Positions 1-8,936 are shown, counted from the first letter of the stretch. The stretch: 64,000 nt of DNA from Phycisphaerales bacterium AB-hyl4 (GCA_041821185.1 JBGUBD010000002.1:372001-436000), one strand, 5' to 3'. Numbers and translations are program-made. Notes: generated from the sequence alone by a model not told the origin.

Positions 1-15
1 CCTACAATTCTTCCA

Positions 16-750
16 ATGTCGCGGTTCAAAGATCAGGCAATCTGCATCCGGCACGGCGAGTGGTCGGAGACGAGCCAACTCGTCGTGCTCATGACCGAGC
101 AACTGGGCAAGGTGCGCGGCCTGGCCAAGGGCTCGAAGCGCACCAGCCCCTCGGCAGTGCAGCGATACTCCGGCGGGATCGAGTTGCTCACCCGTGGCGA
201 GATCGTCGGCGTCCTCCGCTCCAACACCGAACTGGTCACGCTCATCGAGTGGGACTTGCAAGACGACTTCCGCCATCTGCACACCGACTTCGCTGCGCAG
301 CAGCAGGCGTTTTATGCCGCCGACGTGGTCAATGCCCTGATGGCGGACCAGGACGCGCACCCTCGCACGTTTCACGCCCTGCGCAGCTACCTCGAAGCGT
401 TGCGGCAGCCGAGCGGGTGGTCGGCTGCATTGCTGCGGTTTCAATGGACACTGCTGGATGACGCCGGCTATCGGCCGGAGCTATTCGATGATGTGCACAG
501 CGGCGACGCGCTGCCCAACGTCGACGCGTATACGTTCGACCCCGTCGGCGGCGGACTCACCCAACGCGACGGCCGCAAGGACTGGCGCGTGCGACGGCAG
601 ACGGTGGAGCTGCTGCGGCATGTTTCACAAGGCGACGAGCCCGCCGCGACGGAGGACGCGCTGTCGCGGGCGAATCGCCTGCTTTGCGTGTATCTGCGGA
701 CGATCCTCGATCAGGAGCTGCCGACGATGCGCGTGGTGCTCGGCCGGTAA
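16..750 (+). CDS. recO: DNA repair protein RecO
   Basis: This 244-residue protein fits RecO in length and layout. RecO is the mediator that works with RecR to load RecA on SSB-coated single-stranded DNA in the RecF recombination pathway. The N-terminal OB-fold is visible as a basic opening (DQAICIRHGEWSETS) followed by GKVRGLAKGSKR, the usual RecO pattern of an exchange-type strand and a Lys/Arg-rich turn. The rest is a helical C-terminal domain. I see none of the zinc-binding cysteines found in some RecO proteins. The ATG lies 15 bases from the window edge, so upstream control cannot be judged. It converges on the next gene with only 13 bases between them. Confidence 0.9.
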   Translation: MSRFKDQAICIRHGEWSETSQLVVLMTEQLGKVRGLAKGSKRTSPSAVQRYSGGIELLTRGEIVGVLRSNTELVTLIEWDLQDDFRHLHTDFAAQQQAFYAADVVNALMADQDAHPRTFHALRSYLEALRQPSGWSAALLRFQWTLLDDAGYRPELFDDVHSGDALPNVDAYTFDPVGGGLTQRDGRKDWRVRRQTVELLRHVSQGDEPAATEDALSRANRLLCVYLRTILDQELPTMRVVLGR

Positions 751-763
751 GGTGGGCTGCTGA

Positions 764-1270
764 TCATTTGCCTTCAATCCGCTGCACGTAGAACATCGAG
801 TCGGCCGCGCGCGGGCCGATCATATGCCAGCTCAGCGGAAACTTCGGCCCCTTCGCGACGTAGCTTTCGAAGATGTGTCTGCCCCAGGCGTATTGCTGCT
901 CGATGTTTTTCTCAACCTTCGCGGTGTCGGTGCTGGGGATGAAGGTGCGGGTGAGGTAGTTCCAGTTGGGGTCGAGGCGGATGAGCAGGTGGCCTTCGTC
1001 CCACTCGATGGGGTAGCCGTGCACGTAGCCTTCGCCGGTGTCGGGGGTGTGAAACCAGAAGCAGAGGAACTTGTCTTTGTCAGCGGTGGAGGTGTCCTGC
1101 GTGCCGCCGACGAGCAGCCGGGCGTGGCTGACGCGGACGGGGACCGTGCCCCATCGTTTCTTGGCGATCCAGGTTTCGCGTGTTTTCACGTCATAGAGCC
1201 CGACGTGGGCGTAGTCCACGCGGATGCGGTTCGTGCAGTACGAGCGATTGATCTTGCGGTCGGGTTGCAC
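764..1270 (-). CDS. Conserved hypothetical protein
   Basis: I do not recognise a family. The frame stays open upstream to a GTG at 1414, but its first 48 codons read as Arg/Pro/Ser-rich, non-conserved-looking sequence and would leave only 16 bases to the divergent gene. I therefore prefer the GTG at 1270 (168 residues), although no strong Shine-Dalgarno decides it. The remainder looks like a compact soluble domain rich in Trp and Tyr (YCTNRIRVDYAHVGLYDV, IAKKRWGTVPVR, WNYLTRTFIPSTD). There is no signal peptide or membrane segment from this start. It converges on recO. Confidence 0.6.
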   Translation of the reverse strand: MQPDRKINRSYCTNRIRVDYAHVGLYDVKTRETWIAKKRWGTVPVRVSHARLLVGGTQDTSTADKDKFLCFWFHTPDTGEGYVHGYPIEWDEGHLLIRLDPNWNYLTRTFIPSTDTAKVEKNIEQQYAWGRHIFESYVAKGPKFPLSWHMIGPRAADSMFYVQRIEGK

Positions 1271-1430
1271 GGAGGTTCGCGAGTGTGCGGGCAAGGGGCG
1301 GCAGGGCGTGGCCGGTCTCTGTCTGACCGACCGCTGATCCCTGTGCACCGAACCCCGCTCGGTGACGTCAGGCCGATGGGCTGCTATCTTATTCGTCTTA
1401 GCCACCACCTGCACGAAGGAGCGACTCGCG

Positions 1431-1850
1431 ATGAATCAGGCTGCCCCGCCGAAGCTGCCCACCGTCACCGGCCGACTGGAAGAGAAGTCGGACGACCAGA
1501 TCGTCCTGCACGTGCTCGGCAGCGACTATCGCCTGCACCTGGTTACCGAAGGCCCCGTCGACGCGGAAGTGGGCGACCGTATCACCGGGACCATCCACCT
1601 GCACCCGCGCCGGGTGGACGTGTTCCCCTCCGGCGGGCGTTTTGTGGAGCCTGTGTTTGGCAGACCCCGCCGTATGCAGGGCCGGGTCGCCGGCGGCGAT
1701 GTCTCGGCCAATACGCTGTTCGTCCAGTGCGGGCCTGGGGTCATCGCCCACCTGATGGCCTCACAGAAAGCCAGCGACTTCGCCATCGGCCAGATCGTCG
1801 GTGCCGACGTCCAGCGCGGTGCGACGTTCCAACTCGTCGAGAAATCGTAA
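1431..1850 (+). CDS. Hypothetical protein, small beta-rich
   Basis: This 139-residue protein has no recognised family. The ATG at 1431 is chosen over upstream codons because GAAGGA lies about 8 bases before it. The sequence alternates short hydrophobic strands with charged turns (GRLEEKSDDQIVLHVLG, VGDRITGTIHLHPRR), which resembles an OB-like or TOBE-like beta barrel; that is inference only. There are no cysteines to suggest a metal site, no signal peptide and no membrane segment. It lies 48 bases upstream of the sugar-nucleotide decarboxylase gene on the same strand. Confidence 0.65.
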   Translation: MNQAAPPKLPTVTGRLEEKSDDQIVLHVLGSDYRLHLVTEGPVDAEVGDRITGTIHLHPRRVDVFPSGGRFVEPVFGRPRRMQGRVAGGDVSANTLFVQCGPGVIAHLMASQKASDFAIGQIVGADVQRGATFQLVEKS

Positions 1851-1898
1851 ACCCGCGTCACTTGACCCTGTCCGTGCACCCGCGATGCTTCTTCTGCC

Positions 1899-2906
1899 AT
1901 GCCTGAAACTCTTAAACGCATCCTCGTCACCGGCGGCGCCGGCTTCCTCGGCTCGCACCTTTGCGAACGCCTTGTCGATCAGGGACACGACGTCATCTGC
2001 CTCGACAACTTCTTCACCAGCCAGAAGAGCAACGTCGAGCACCTGCTGGGCAAAGCCAACTTTGAACTGATCCGCCACGATGTGACCCACCCCCTCTGGC
2101 TAGAAGTCGATCAGGTCTACAACATGGCCTGCCCCGCAAGCCCCGTGCACTACCAGTTCAACCCCATCAAGACCATGAAGGTCTCCGTCATGGGTGCGAT
2201 CAACGTGCTCGGCATGGCCAAGCGATGCAAAGCCAAAGTCCTTCAGGCCTCCACCAGCGAAGTGTATGGCGACCCCGACGTTCACCCGCAACCCGAATCC
2301 TACCGCGGGAACGTCAACCCCATCGGCATCCGTGCCTGTTATGACGAAGGCAAACGCGCCGCCGAGACCCTCTTCTTCGACTACCACCGCGCCAACGGCG
2401 TCAACATCCGCGTGATCCGTATCTTCAACACCTACGGCCCGCGCATGCACCCCTACGACGGACGCGTCGTCTCGAACTTCATCCTCCAGGCACTCCGTGG
2501 CGAAGACATCACCATCTACGGCGACGGCTCGCAAACGCGATCGTTCTGCTACGTCGATGATCTCATCAACGGCATCATGGCCATGATGAACGGCCCCGAC
2601 GACTTCCCCGGCCCGGTCAACCTCGGCAACCCGCACGAGTTCACCATCCGTCAGCTTGCCGAACAGATCCTTGAAATGGTCGATTCCAAAAGCGAATTGC
2701 GCGAGTTGCCTCTGCCTGCCGACGATCCGACGCAGCGTCGGCCGGACATCTCACTCGCAAAGAAAAAGCTTGGCTGGGAGCCGAAGATCGAGCTGCGCGA
2801 AGGCCTGGCGAAGACTATCGACTACTTCGCGAACCTCGATTTGCGCAAGTTTCGCAAGCCCACCGACCACACCGCCCACAAATCGTCAATGCTCGCGACG
2901 TCATAA
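1899..2906 (+). CDS. UDP-glucuronate decarboxylase (UDP-xylose synthase)
   Basis: This is an extended short-chain dehydrogenase of 335 residues, the usual size for bacterial UXS. It would convert UDP-glucuronate to UDP-xylose through a tightly bound NAD+, supplying nucleotide sugar for surface polysaccharide. The Rossmann motif [10 protein letters not shown] is near residue 12, the UXS signature DVTHPL is near residue 61, STSEVYGDP supplies the Ser/Thr site, and YDEGKRAAE carries the catalytic Tyr-x-x-x-Lys. [18 protein letters not shown] and a [10 protein letters not shown] stretch are typical of UXS rather than of GalE. No clear ribosome site precedes the ATG. A second, ArnA-like, enzyme of this superfamily is encoded at 38021-39055. 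Confidence 0.9.
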   Translation: MPETLKRILVTGGAGFLGSHLCERLVDQGHDVICLDNFFTSQKSNVEHLLGKANFELIRHDVTHPLWLEVDQVYNMACPASPVHYQFNPIKTMKVSVMGAINVLGMAKRCKAKVLQASTSEVYGDPDVHPQPESYRGNVNPIGIRACYDEGKRAAETLFFDYHRANGVNIRVIRIFNTYGPRMHPYDGRVVSNFILQALRGEDITIYGDGSQTRSFCYVDDLINGIMAMMNGPDDFPGPVNLGNPHEFTIRQLAEQILEMVDSKSELRELPLPADDPTQRRPDISLAKKKLGWEPKIELREGLAKTIDYFANLDLRKFRKPTDHTAHKSSMLATS

Positions 2907-2923
2907 AGACACAGCAGAGCAAA

Positions 2924-2947
2924 GCCCAGGCATGGCTATGCATGGGC
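2924..2947. terminator. Possible bidirectional terminator hairpin
   Basis: This imperfect hairpin lies between the convergent decarboxylase gene and lutC. Arms GCCCA and GCAT pair with ATGC and TGGGC around a 4-base loop, with one mismatch. No T-tract follows on either strand, so its role is inferred from position alone. Confidence 0.3.
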
Positions 2948-2967
2948 GTTATGCCGTCACCATGACG

Positions 2968-3687
2968 TCACCCATCAATCAACAGGATGTGCACCGCGCC
3001 CGGCCCGTGCACGCCCGTGACGAGTTCGCCTTCGATGTCCGCGGTCTTGCTCGGGCCGGTGATGAACGCCTGCGAACTGGGCAACTCGGTGTTCGGCATG
3101 CCTTTCAGCCGAGCCCAGTAGTCGATCATGTCGGGCAGAATGTCGCTGACGCGCACCAGCGCGATATGCACCGGCGGAACGAGCGACAAACCCCGACTCG
3201 ACCGCGAACCACTGCAACACACCAGTGTGCCCGTCTCGGCGATCGCGGCGTGTACGTCGGTGATGCCTACATCAAGGTCATACTGGGCGCTGACACCTTC
3301 GCGTGCTTGCCAGTCGATCTGCTTGACGCCGTCGGCTTGCAATGCGGCGTCCAACTCCAACTCAAGTCGTTCGCCCACGCTGCCCGCAGCGACGCCGATG
3401 CGACGCGCTTCGAGTTGGCCCAGCAGTTCACGCAAGCGCGGCACGACTTGTTCCAAGCTCACACGATGCACTTTCATGCCGACCGATTGTGCCCGCTCGG
3501 TGAACAGCGCGGGCAGGTCCGCGTCGGATGACGCAAGTCGAGCGATCGACTCATCGACGACCGGGGCGGGCTCGCTTGGCGCTTGTGTCTTGTCACGTCC
3601 GAGCGCTGCGTGCACGCGAGCGAGCAGTGCAGCGCGACCTTCACCCATCGTGGGCAGTTGTGAGCGATCGGAGGTGGTTTTCTGCAT
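2968..3687 (-). CDS. lutC: Lactate utilization protein C (LUD domain)
   Basis: This 239-residue protein belongs to the LutC/YkgG family. LutC acts with LutA and LutB to oxidise L-lactate to pyruvate. Family features visible are GVAAGSVGERLELE in the middle, DLDVGITDVHAAIAETGTL, and a C-terminal run with SLVPPVHIALV and GPSKTADIEGELVTGVHGPG, the conserved family ending. It is the last gene of the minus-strand order lutA, lutB, lutC, 96 bases after lutB; that gap contains a 7-base repeat array. No iron-sulfur cysteine cluster is present, as expected for this subunit. Confidence 0.9.
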   Translation of the reverse strand: MQKTTSDRSQLPTMGEGRAALLARVHAALGRDKTQAPSEPAPVVDESIARLASSDADLPALFTERAQSVGMKVHRVSLEQVVPRLRELLGQLEARRIGVAAGSVGERLELELDAALQADGVKQIDWQAREGVSAQYDLDVGITDVHAAIAETGTLVCCSGSRSSRGLSLVPPVHIALVRVSDILPDMIDYWARLKGMPNTELPSSQAFITGPSKTADIEGELVTGVHGPGAVHILLIDG

Positions 3688-3750
3688 GGTCTGCCTGTCG
3701 TTCCGGGGCTTCGTCGCGATGTCCTCAGCCCTCGGCTTGGATTTCTTTTC

Positions 3751-3785
3751 AATCAGCGATCACAAATCAGCAATCAGCGATTCCT
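3751..3785. repeat. 7-base repeat array (AATCAGC type)
   Basis: Five consecutive heptamers read AATCAGC, GATCACA, AATCAGC, AATCAGC, GATTCCT. The array fills the lutB-lutC gap and its last unit overlaps the lutB stop codon. It matches the array at 26137-26171 in unit and phase and resembles the short tandemly repeated repetitive sequences known from cyanobacteria. Confidence 0.7.
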
Positions 3786-5250
3786 ATCGGCCGTGCTCCT
3801 TCCGCCACCAATGCCGGAAGCTTTTGGCGGTGGGTGTGGGCATGTCGCGTTCCTGGGTCCAGCCTTTGACGGGGCCGGGCGCCCATGTCAGCCAGCCGCG
3901 GCTGGCGTAGGGGTCGTCTGTTTCGAGTGTGCCGCCGAACTTCGCCTGCATGCGGGCGAAGGTTTTCTGCATCCAGCCGCCGATGCGGTAGCTCCATTCG
4001 TGCTGGAGGCTTTCGCCCCAGAGTCGCATGGTCACGCGGTCGCCGGTGCCGCTGAGATGGTTCTGCACCATGTCGCGGCGGAGCTGGATGAGATACTTGG
4101 GGATGTTGATCTTCACCGGGCATGCTTCGTAACAGGCACCGCAAAGCGAGCTGGCGTGGGGCAGGTCGGTGTAGTTTTCCAGGCCTTTGAGCATCGGGGT
4201 GAGGATCGCGCCGATGGGGCCGGAGTAGACCGCGCCGTAGCTGTGGCCGCCGATCTTGCGGTAGACGGGGCAGGAATTGAGGCAGGCGCCGCATCGGATG
4301 CAGCGGAGCATTTCGCGCGTGTCTTCGTGGAGCACGTCGGTTCGGCCGTTGTCGACGAGGACGACATGGACCTCTTCCGGGCCGTCGTGTTCGTGCTCGC
4401 GTTTCGGGCCGGTGATGGTGTGGGTGTAGCAGGTCAATGGCTGGCCGGTGCTGGAGCGGGCGAGCACTTTGAGCATGACGCCGAGATGTTCGAGTCGTGG
4501 GACAAGCTTTTCGATGCCGACAAAGGCGACGTGAATGCGCGGCGCGGTGGTGCAGAATCGGCCGTTGCCTTCGTTGGTGCACAGCACGACCGAGCCGGTC
4601 TCGGCGACGAGGAAATTGCCGCCGGAGATGCCCAGGTCGGCTTTGCGGTACTTCTCGCGCAGATGCTTGCGGGCGATCTGCGCCAGCGCCTCGGCGTCTT
4701 CGGTGTATTCCGCACCGAGCTCGCGCTGGAACGCGCGGGCCACGGCAGTGCGGTCTTTATGGATCATGGGCGTGACGATGTGCGACGGCGCGTCGTTGTC
4801 CAGTTGCAGGATGAATTCACCCAGGTCGGTTTCCACTGTCTCGCAGCCTACGGCTTCCAGGGCGGGCAGCAGGTGGGTTTCTTCGGTGACCATCGACTTG
4901 CTCTTGACGCACAGCCGACACTTGTTGGCCTCGGCGATGGCGACCGCGATCTGGTTCGCCTGCTCGCCGTCGCGGGCGAAGTGCACCTGCACGCCGGTGG
5001 CGGTGGCGTTGTCGATGAACTGTTCGAGATAGTGGTCGAGATGGTCGAGCGTGTGCTGTTTGATCTGGCCGGCGAGATCGCGTACCGCGTCGGTGTTTTC
5101 GCCGAACGCGCCGCCCATGGCCTGCTTGCGCGCCACGTCTTTCGAGTACGTCGCATGATTGACGAACTGCTGAAGCTGGATATTCACCGTGGCTTCATCA
5201 GCACGCTGCTTGAGCTTGTACGGCAGTTTGGGGAATAAGGTGTCACTCAT
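3784..5250 (-). CDS. lutB: Lactate utilization iron-sulfur protein LutB
   Basis: This 488-residue protein is the iron-sulfur electron-transfer subunit of the LutABC lactate oxidase. An N-terminal LUD domain (residues about 70-300, with KSKSMVTEE and GNFLVAETGSVVL) is followed by a ferredoxin-like region with two 4Fe-4S motifs: CIRCGACLNSCPVY near residue 315 and CGACYEACPVKINIP near residue 365. A conserved DUF-type tail ends the protein. I use the ATG at 5250 (MSDTLFP) rather than the longer frame, because family members start close to this point and the extra 20 residues look like leader sequence. It lies 64 bases after lutA. Confidence 0.93.
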   Translation of the reverse strand: MSDTLFPKLPYKLKQRADEATVNIQLQQFVNHATYSKDVARKQAMGGAFGENTDAVRDLAGQIKQHTLDHLDHYLEQFIDNATATGVQVHFARDGEQANQIAVAIAEANKCRLCVKSKSMVTEETHLLPALEAVGCETVETDLGEFILQLDNDAPSHIVTPMIHKDRTAVARAFQRELGAEYTEDAEALAQIARKHLREKYRKADLGISGGNFLVAETGSVVLCTNEGNGRFCTTAPRIHVAFVGIEKLVPRLEHLGVMLKVLARSSTGQPLTCYTHTITGPKREHEHDGPEEVHVVLVDNGRTDVLHEDTREMLRCIRCGACLNSCPVYRKIGGHSYGAVYSGPIGAILTPMLKGLENYTDLPHASSLCGACYEACPVKINIPKYLIQLRRDMVQNHLSGTGDRVTMRLWGESLQHEWSYRIGGWMQKTFARMQAKFGGTLETDDPYASRGWLTWAPGPVKGWTQERDMPTPTAKSFRHWWRKEHGR

Positions 5251-5314
5251 GACGATACTGGCGCCTGGGTTTGCGGTTCGGGTGGTGAATGGCAGCCAAA
5301 CACTTAACAAACAT

Positions 5315-6049
5315 TCACATCAATCCCATTCCCTCCGCGATGATCTCGGCGAGTGATTTGAAGTTGACGTCGACCTTTTCGCGTCGGCACGAGCCGGAGA
5401 TGTTCATGGTACAGCCGGCGTCGTTGCTGATGACGGTGGGGGCCTGGGTCGCCTTGATGCAACTGACCTTGTCACGAACCATCGTGCCGGAGATCTGGGG
5501 GTATTTCATCGCGAACGTGCCGCCGAAGCCGCAGCACTGCTCGGCTTTCTCCAGGGGCTTGTATTCGAGGCCTTCAATCTGCTTCATGACGCGGACGGCT
5601 TCGTCGGTGATGCCGATGCCGCGCAGGTGGCAGGAGTAGTGGTAGGTGGCCTGGCCGTCCCACTTGACGCCGTGCTTGCGGAGGTCGACATCGAGGACGT
5701 TGACGAGGAACTCGACGAACTCGAAGGTCTTGTCTGACAGCGCGGTGGCGCGTTTTCGCCAGGCCGGTTCGTCTTCGAACATTTCGCCGTAGTAGTCGCG
5801 GATCATGGCGGCGCAGGAGCCGGAGGGCGTGACGACGTGGTCGTAGGGCTCGAAGACCTCGGCCATGCGTTTGGCAAGCTCGCGAGCTTCGTGGTGGTGG
5901 CCGTTGTTCCACATGGGCTGTCCGCAGCAGGTCTGTGCTTCGGGGAAGGCGACCTCGCAGCCGAGCTTCTCGAGCACCTTGACCACGGCGATGCCGGTGC
6001 GGGGGTAGAACGTGTCCGTGAGACAGGTGATGAACAGGGCGACCTTCAT
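5315..6049 (-). CDS. lutA: Lactate utilization protein A (CCG-domain subunit)
   Basis: This 244-residue protein has the two CCG domains typical of LutA, GlpC and heterodisulfide reductase HdrB. They are seen as TCCGQPMWNNGHH near residue 47 and EQCCGFGGTFAMKYP in the second half. These cysteine motifs bind a non-cubane or 4Fe-4S cluster in relatives. The ATG at 6049 begins MKVALFITCLTDTFYP, the standard LutA opening; the longer frame adds 35 residues without family likeness. It is the first gene of the lut operon. No lactate permease gene is beside it in the window. Confidence 0.93.
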   Translation of the reverse strand: MKVALFITCLTDTFYPRTGIAVVKVLEKLGCEVAFPEAQTCCGQPMWNNGHHHEARELAKRMAEVFEPYDHVVTPSGSCAAMIRDYYGEMFEDEPAWRKRATALSDKTFEFVEFLVNVLDVDLRKHGVKWDGQATYHYSCHLRGIGITDEAVRVMKQIEGLEYKPLEKAEQCCGFGGTFAMKYPQISGTMVRDKVSCIKATQAPTVISNDAGCTMNISGSCRREKVDVNFKSLAEIIAEGMGLM

Positions 6050-6129
6050 GGGGGCAGTGTACGAAAAATCAGTTGGGCGTTCCGGGTTCGCGTTTCCGCC
6101 TTGGGGGAACGGGCAGTGATCGCCGAGTG

Positions 6130-6164
6130 CAAACTTGAAGCCTGAAACTCGCAACGGGAAACTA
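6130..6164. repeat. 7-base repeat array (GAAACTC type)
   Basis: Five heptamers read CAAACTT, GAAGCCT, GAAACTC, GCAACGG, GAAACTA. The array lies between lutA and the upstream PilZ gene, both on the minus strand, and its last unit contains the stop codon of the PilZ gene. It is in the same family as the arrays near 24.7 and 41.0 kb. Confidence 0.65.
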
Positions 6165-6968
6165 ACTGCCGCGTCGTTTTCGGAGCGTTTCGCGTTCGAG
6201 GTGAGAGGTGAAGCGCGCGAGGCGGTCTTCGAACTGGCGCTGTTGGCCGGGGTCGTTGAACTCGAATTGCAGGCCGAGGTAGACCGTGCGGTTCTGCTGT
6301 GGCCGGGCGTGGATCAGGCGGACGATGACGGTGATGGCGTCGTCGAAGCCGGGCAGCGTGAACTGGCATTGGTATCGGCGGCTTTGAAGTAGCTGCTGAA
6401 CGTGCTGGCCGGTCGGGTCGACGGCGAGGCCGAGGCCGCTGATGCTGATGTTCAGCAGTTGCGCTTCGACTGGCGGGGGCACGTGGGCGGGGGGTTGGCC
6501 GGGGGGGTGCTTGGCGATCGAGGCGAGTCGGGCGGGCGACAAGTCGATGGCGGCTGTGTTTGCGCGAAAGGCGCTGCGGCGCTGACTGGAGCGCACTTCG
6601 CTGGCGGCGTCGAGCTTGATGGCAGCGACGTGGGTGGTGGCGTTGAGCGAGAACCGGTCTGCGGTTTCGATGACCCGGCATCGGCCGAGCCAACGCTGGT
6701 TGTTGAATACCAGCAGCACGCCGATCCACGCGCCTAACTCAAGCCATCGCCGCTGCTCGCGATTGGCTGGCTGTTGAACGACGAGGCGACCATCGGACTC
6801 GGCCGCCAACAGGCGAACGCGGAAGCGTTGGTCGCCGTCCGTGCCTTCGCCCTCGGCGACGTGCCAAGGCATCAACTCGACGCCGGCGTTGCGGTCGGCG
6901 ACGTCGTTGATGATCTGTCGCCAGATGGTCGACAGTGCGGCGGTGGTGTCTTCTTGCAGTGCGGGCAC
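6162..6968 (-). CDS. PilZ domain protein, YcgR-like layout
   Basis: This 268-residue protein appears to be a cyclic-di-GMP effector. The C-terminal half carries the PilZ pattern: an arginine-rich RSSQRRSAFR near residue 128 and NISISGLGL near residue 173, matching RxxxR plus (D/N)xSxxG. An N-terminal domain of about 110 residues precedes it, as in YcgR-type flagellar brakes. There is no membrane segment, so it should be cytoplasmic. No flagellar or cyclase gene is nearby to indicate a target; control of motility or exopolysaccharide is inferred. It is the gene immediately upstream of lutA on the same strand. Confidence 0.75.
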   Translation of the reverse strand: MPALQEDTTAALSTIWRQIINDVADRNAGVELMPWHVAEGEGTDGDQRFRVRLLAAESDGRLVVQQPANREQRRWLELGAWIGVLLVFNNQRWLGRCRVIETADRFSLNATTHVAAIKLDAASEVRSSQRRSAFRANTAAIDLSPARLASIAKHPPGQPPAHVPPPVEAQLLNISISGLGLAVDPTGQHVQQLLQSRRYQCQFTLPGFDDAITVIVRLIHARPQQNRTVYLGLQFEFNDPGQQRQFEDRLARFTSHLERETLRKRRGS

Positions 6969-7243
6969 GGCTTATCGGTCCTCTTTAACTGGTCGGCTGG
7001 CGCGTCGGGCATGAAACGAACCGGCCACGATCTAACATCGGTCATGTGTGGGCGCGGGTTGATTGACGTTCGGCCGGGATGCGGTTGAAAAGTGGCGCGG
7101 TTCCGCCTGGGCGGACGATCTATTTCTTATGCAGTGGGGTCGGCTGGTTATTTTTCGGGGGGAGGCGGGAGTGCCCCGCCGTGGGCTGCGGGACTGAACG
7201 TGGTTGGGTTGGATGAGAGGTCATGTAGCTGGAGGCGCACGTC

Positions 7244-7456
7244 ATGCACTGGCTCTTTTACGCGATTGGGATCTACGTGTTGATCTGTTATGTCGGCGGA
7301 TTGTGCCTGGTGGCGCGGGCACTGTTCGTGATGCGGCCGCCGGGCCGATTGAAGCGTCGTTTGACACGTCTGCTGCCCGGCCGTGCGATCGCCCGGCCGG
7401 GGCTGGAGCGGACGGTGGGCCGGGCGCGCCCGATGGGTGCGGTCCGGGCCGCGTGA
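7244..7456 (+). CDS. Small single-pass membrane protein
   Basis: This 70-residue protein is of unknown function. A good Shine-Dalgarno (GGAGG, about 9 bases before the ATG) supports it as a real gene. Residues 3-30 form one hydrophobic segment, followed by a basic, Arg-rich tail (RLKRRLTRLLPGRAIARPG) that would sit in the cytoplasm. The 275 bases upstream (6969-7243) contain G-rich sequence and no other gene that I can support. Confidence 0.5.
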   Translation: MHWLFYAIGIYVLICYVGGLCLVARALFVMRPPGRLKRRLTRLLPGRAIARPGLERTVGRARPMGAVRAA

Positions 7457-7580
7457 GAGGTGAAACGCTTCCGGTGGTGTGGGTTATGCGGAATATAGCG
7501 CGGATTTGATAAGGCTACCTTGTCAATCCGCCGGGCGTAGCAGTGGGCTTGCTTGGGAAATCTTGTAGCATCTTGTCATT

Positions 7581-8840
7581 GTGAATATTCCGCGAACCAG
7601 GTCGACGCCGCCGCCTTGGGTGGAGCCGGTGCATGATCGCCGGCGGATTGATCGCCAGTGGCTGCTGGTGGCGGTGTTGCTGTTGGCCTGGGGCGGGCTG
7701 TTTTTTGGTTACTGGGCTGTGATCAACGTCGCTGTGGCGGCGGTGGTGGCGTTGTTGGCGCATGTGCTGGGAAGCGTGGCGCGTCAGGCGGTGGGGCTGG
7801 GGCCGCCGTTGGAGTCGCGTGGGCATGTGTTGCTGCTGGGGATGCTGGGAGGGCTGGCGTTGCCGGTAATGTCGGCGGTGTGGTGGCCGGCGGTCGCGGG
7901 CGCGGTGGTGGGACTGGTGTCGGCGTGGGTGGGGCGGTCGCACGAGTTACGGCTGCATCCGGTGGCGGTGCTGGGGGTTGTGATGCTGTCGGCGTGGCTG
8001 GCGGGGCATGCATCGTGGTCGGAAGATCTGGTGTTGGATCGGCTGCGCGACGTGGGGGTGACGACGACGTTGCCTGCGGAAGTGCCTGTCGATTTCGTGG
8101 AGGCGGCGGATTCAGATGATGCGGGGCCGTGGTTCAGTCGTGAGCGGGTGGCGCGGGTGACGGAGCCGGTGGAGGCGGTGCTACGGCCGAGCGATACGCT
8201 GGTGGGTGACGTGCGTGACGTGGGCGAGCCGCGGGTCGGGCCGTTGTCGTGGTTTCGGTGGGAATCGAATGAGGCCGACGCGGTGGCACGGCCGTGGCTG
8301 GAACGGCAGGTGGCGCAGGAGCAACGCGCCTGGCTGCTGGAGATCGATGAGCTTCAGGAGATGCTTGGCGAAGCCAGATTGCCGCCGCTGGAGGACGTGC
8401 TACTGGGGGCGGTGCCGGGCGGTGTCGGAGCGACGGGGGTGGGGCTGCTGCTCCTGGTGTCGCTGTATCTGGTGTACCGTCGGCAATCGAGCGGGATGAT
8501 GCTGGTGTCGGCGTGGGGCGGCGCGGCGGTGGCATTGCTGGCGATGCCGGTGGCGACAGCGGATGGCTGGCAGTTGGTGGGGGCGGTGTTGCTGGACAGT
8601 GGGCCGACGGCGGGGGCGATGTGGGTGACGTACGCGTTGCTGGGCACGTCGCTGGTGTGGTGCGTGTCGGTGCTGGCACCGATGGGGATGCCGATGGGCA
8701 CACGCGGGCGCTTGGTGTATGGGCTGCTGGTGGGGGCGGGCGGTGTGGCGGCGTTGTGGTGGGTGGCGGAGCCCTGGGCGGCGTACCTGGGGTTGGCGGT
8801 GGCGGGCATTTTGGCGCGGCCGCTGGATGCGATTCGCTGA
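7581..8840 (+). CDS. Orphan RnfD/NqrB-like membrane protein
   Basis: This 419-residue multi-pass protein resembles the RnfD/NqrB subunit family of sodium- or proton-pumping redox complexes. Shared features are an early helix pair with LLGMLGGLALPVMSAVWWP, HPVAVLGVVML in place of the family's NPA-type motif, PLEDVLLGAVPGGVGATG (family pattern D-x-F-x-G-x-x-P-G-x-x-G), YLVYRR after the next helix, and a C-terminal GTRGRLVYGLLVG with a final RPLDAIR. The SGAT-type threonine site that carries covalent FMN in this family is not visible; the segment before PLEDVLLG is a soluble loop instead. No other rnf or nqr gene lies in the window. The start is a GTG without a clear ribosome site. Confidence 0.6.
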   Translation: MNIPRTRSTPPPWVEPVHDRRRIDRQWLLVAVLLLAWGGLFFGYWAVINVAVAAVVALLAHVLGSVARQAVGLGPPLESRGHVLLLGMLGGLALPVMSAVWWPAVAGAVVGLVSAWVGRSHELRLHPVAVLGVVMLSAWLAGHASWSEDLVLDRLRDVGVTTTLPAEVPVDFVEAADSDDAGPWFSRERVARVTEPVEAVLRPSDTLVGDVRDVGEPRVGPLSWFRWESNEADAVARPWLERQVAQEQRAWLLEIDELQEMLGEARLPPLEDVLLGAVPGGVGATGVGLLLLVSLYLVYRRQSSGMMLVSAWGGAAVALLAMPVATADGWQLVGAVLLDSGPTAGAMWVTYALLGTSLVWCVSVLAPMGMPMGTRGRLVYGLLVGAGGVAALWWVAEPWAAYLGLAVAGILARPLDAIR

Positions 8841-8907
8841 TGGCGTCGGCGGAATCGTTCGAGCCTCTGGGATGAAGCGGATTGCGACGAATCTCCGAGC
8901 ATGGGAG

Positions 8908-8936
8908 GAAGCCCACGGCGTGACGCCGTGGGCTTC
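8908..8936. repeat. Palindromic hairpin repeat, copy 1
   Basis: Perfect 13-bp arms, GAAGCCCACGGCG and its complement, flank the 3-base loop TGA. It lies between the RnfD-like gene and the fabZ stop, which converge. The same stem recurs at 50344-50372 and 56616-56644. No T-tract follows here. Confidence 0.75.

Noticed and set aside
824..1906. Plus-strand reading frame of 360 codons across two other genes
   Set aside because: It overlaps the minus-strand hypothetical gene and the gene at 1431-1850 in another frame; the translation is low-complexity and has no recognisable domain.
3793..5238. Long plus-strand reading frame opposite lutB
   Set aside because: Its translation is Val/Gly/Ala-rich with no family motif and lies fully antisense to lutB, which has two clear iron-sulfur motifs. 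Long antisense frames are expected in GC-rich DNA.
7581..8840. Functional Rnf or Nqr complex
   Set aside because: Only one subunit-like gene occurs, without the FMN-attachment threonine and without partners.
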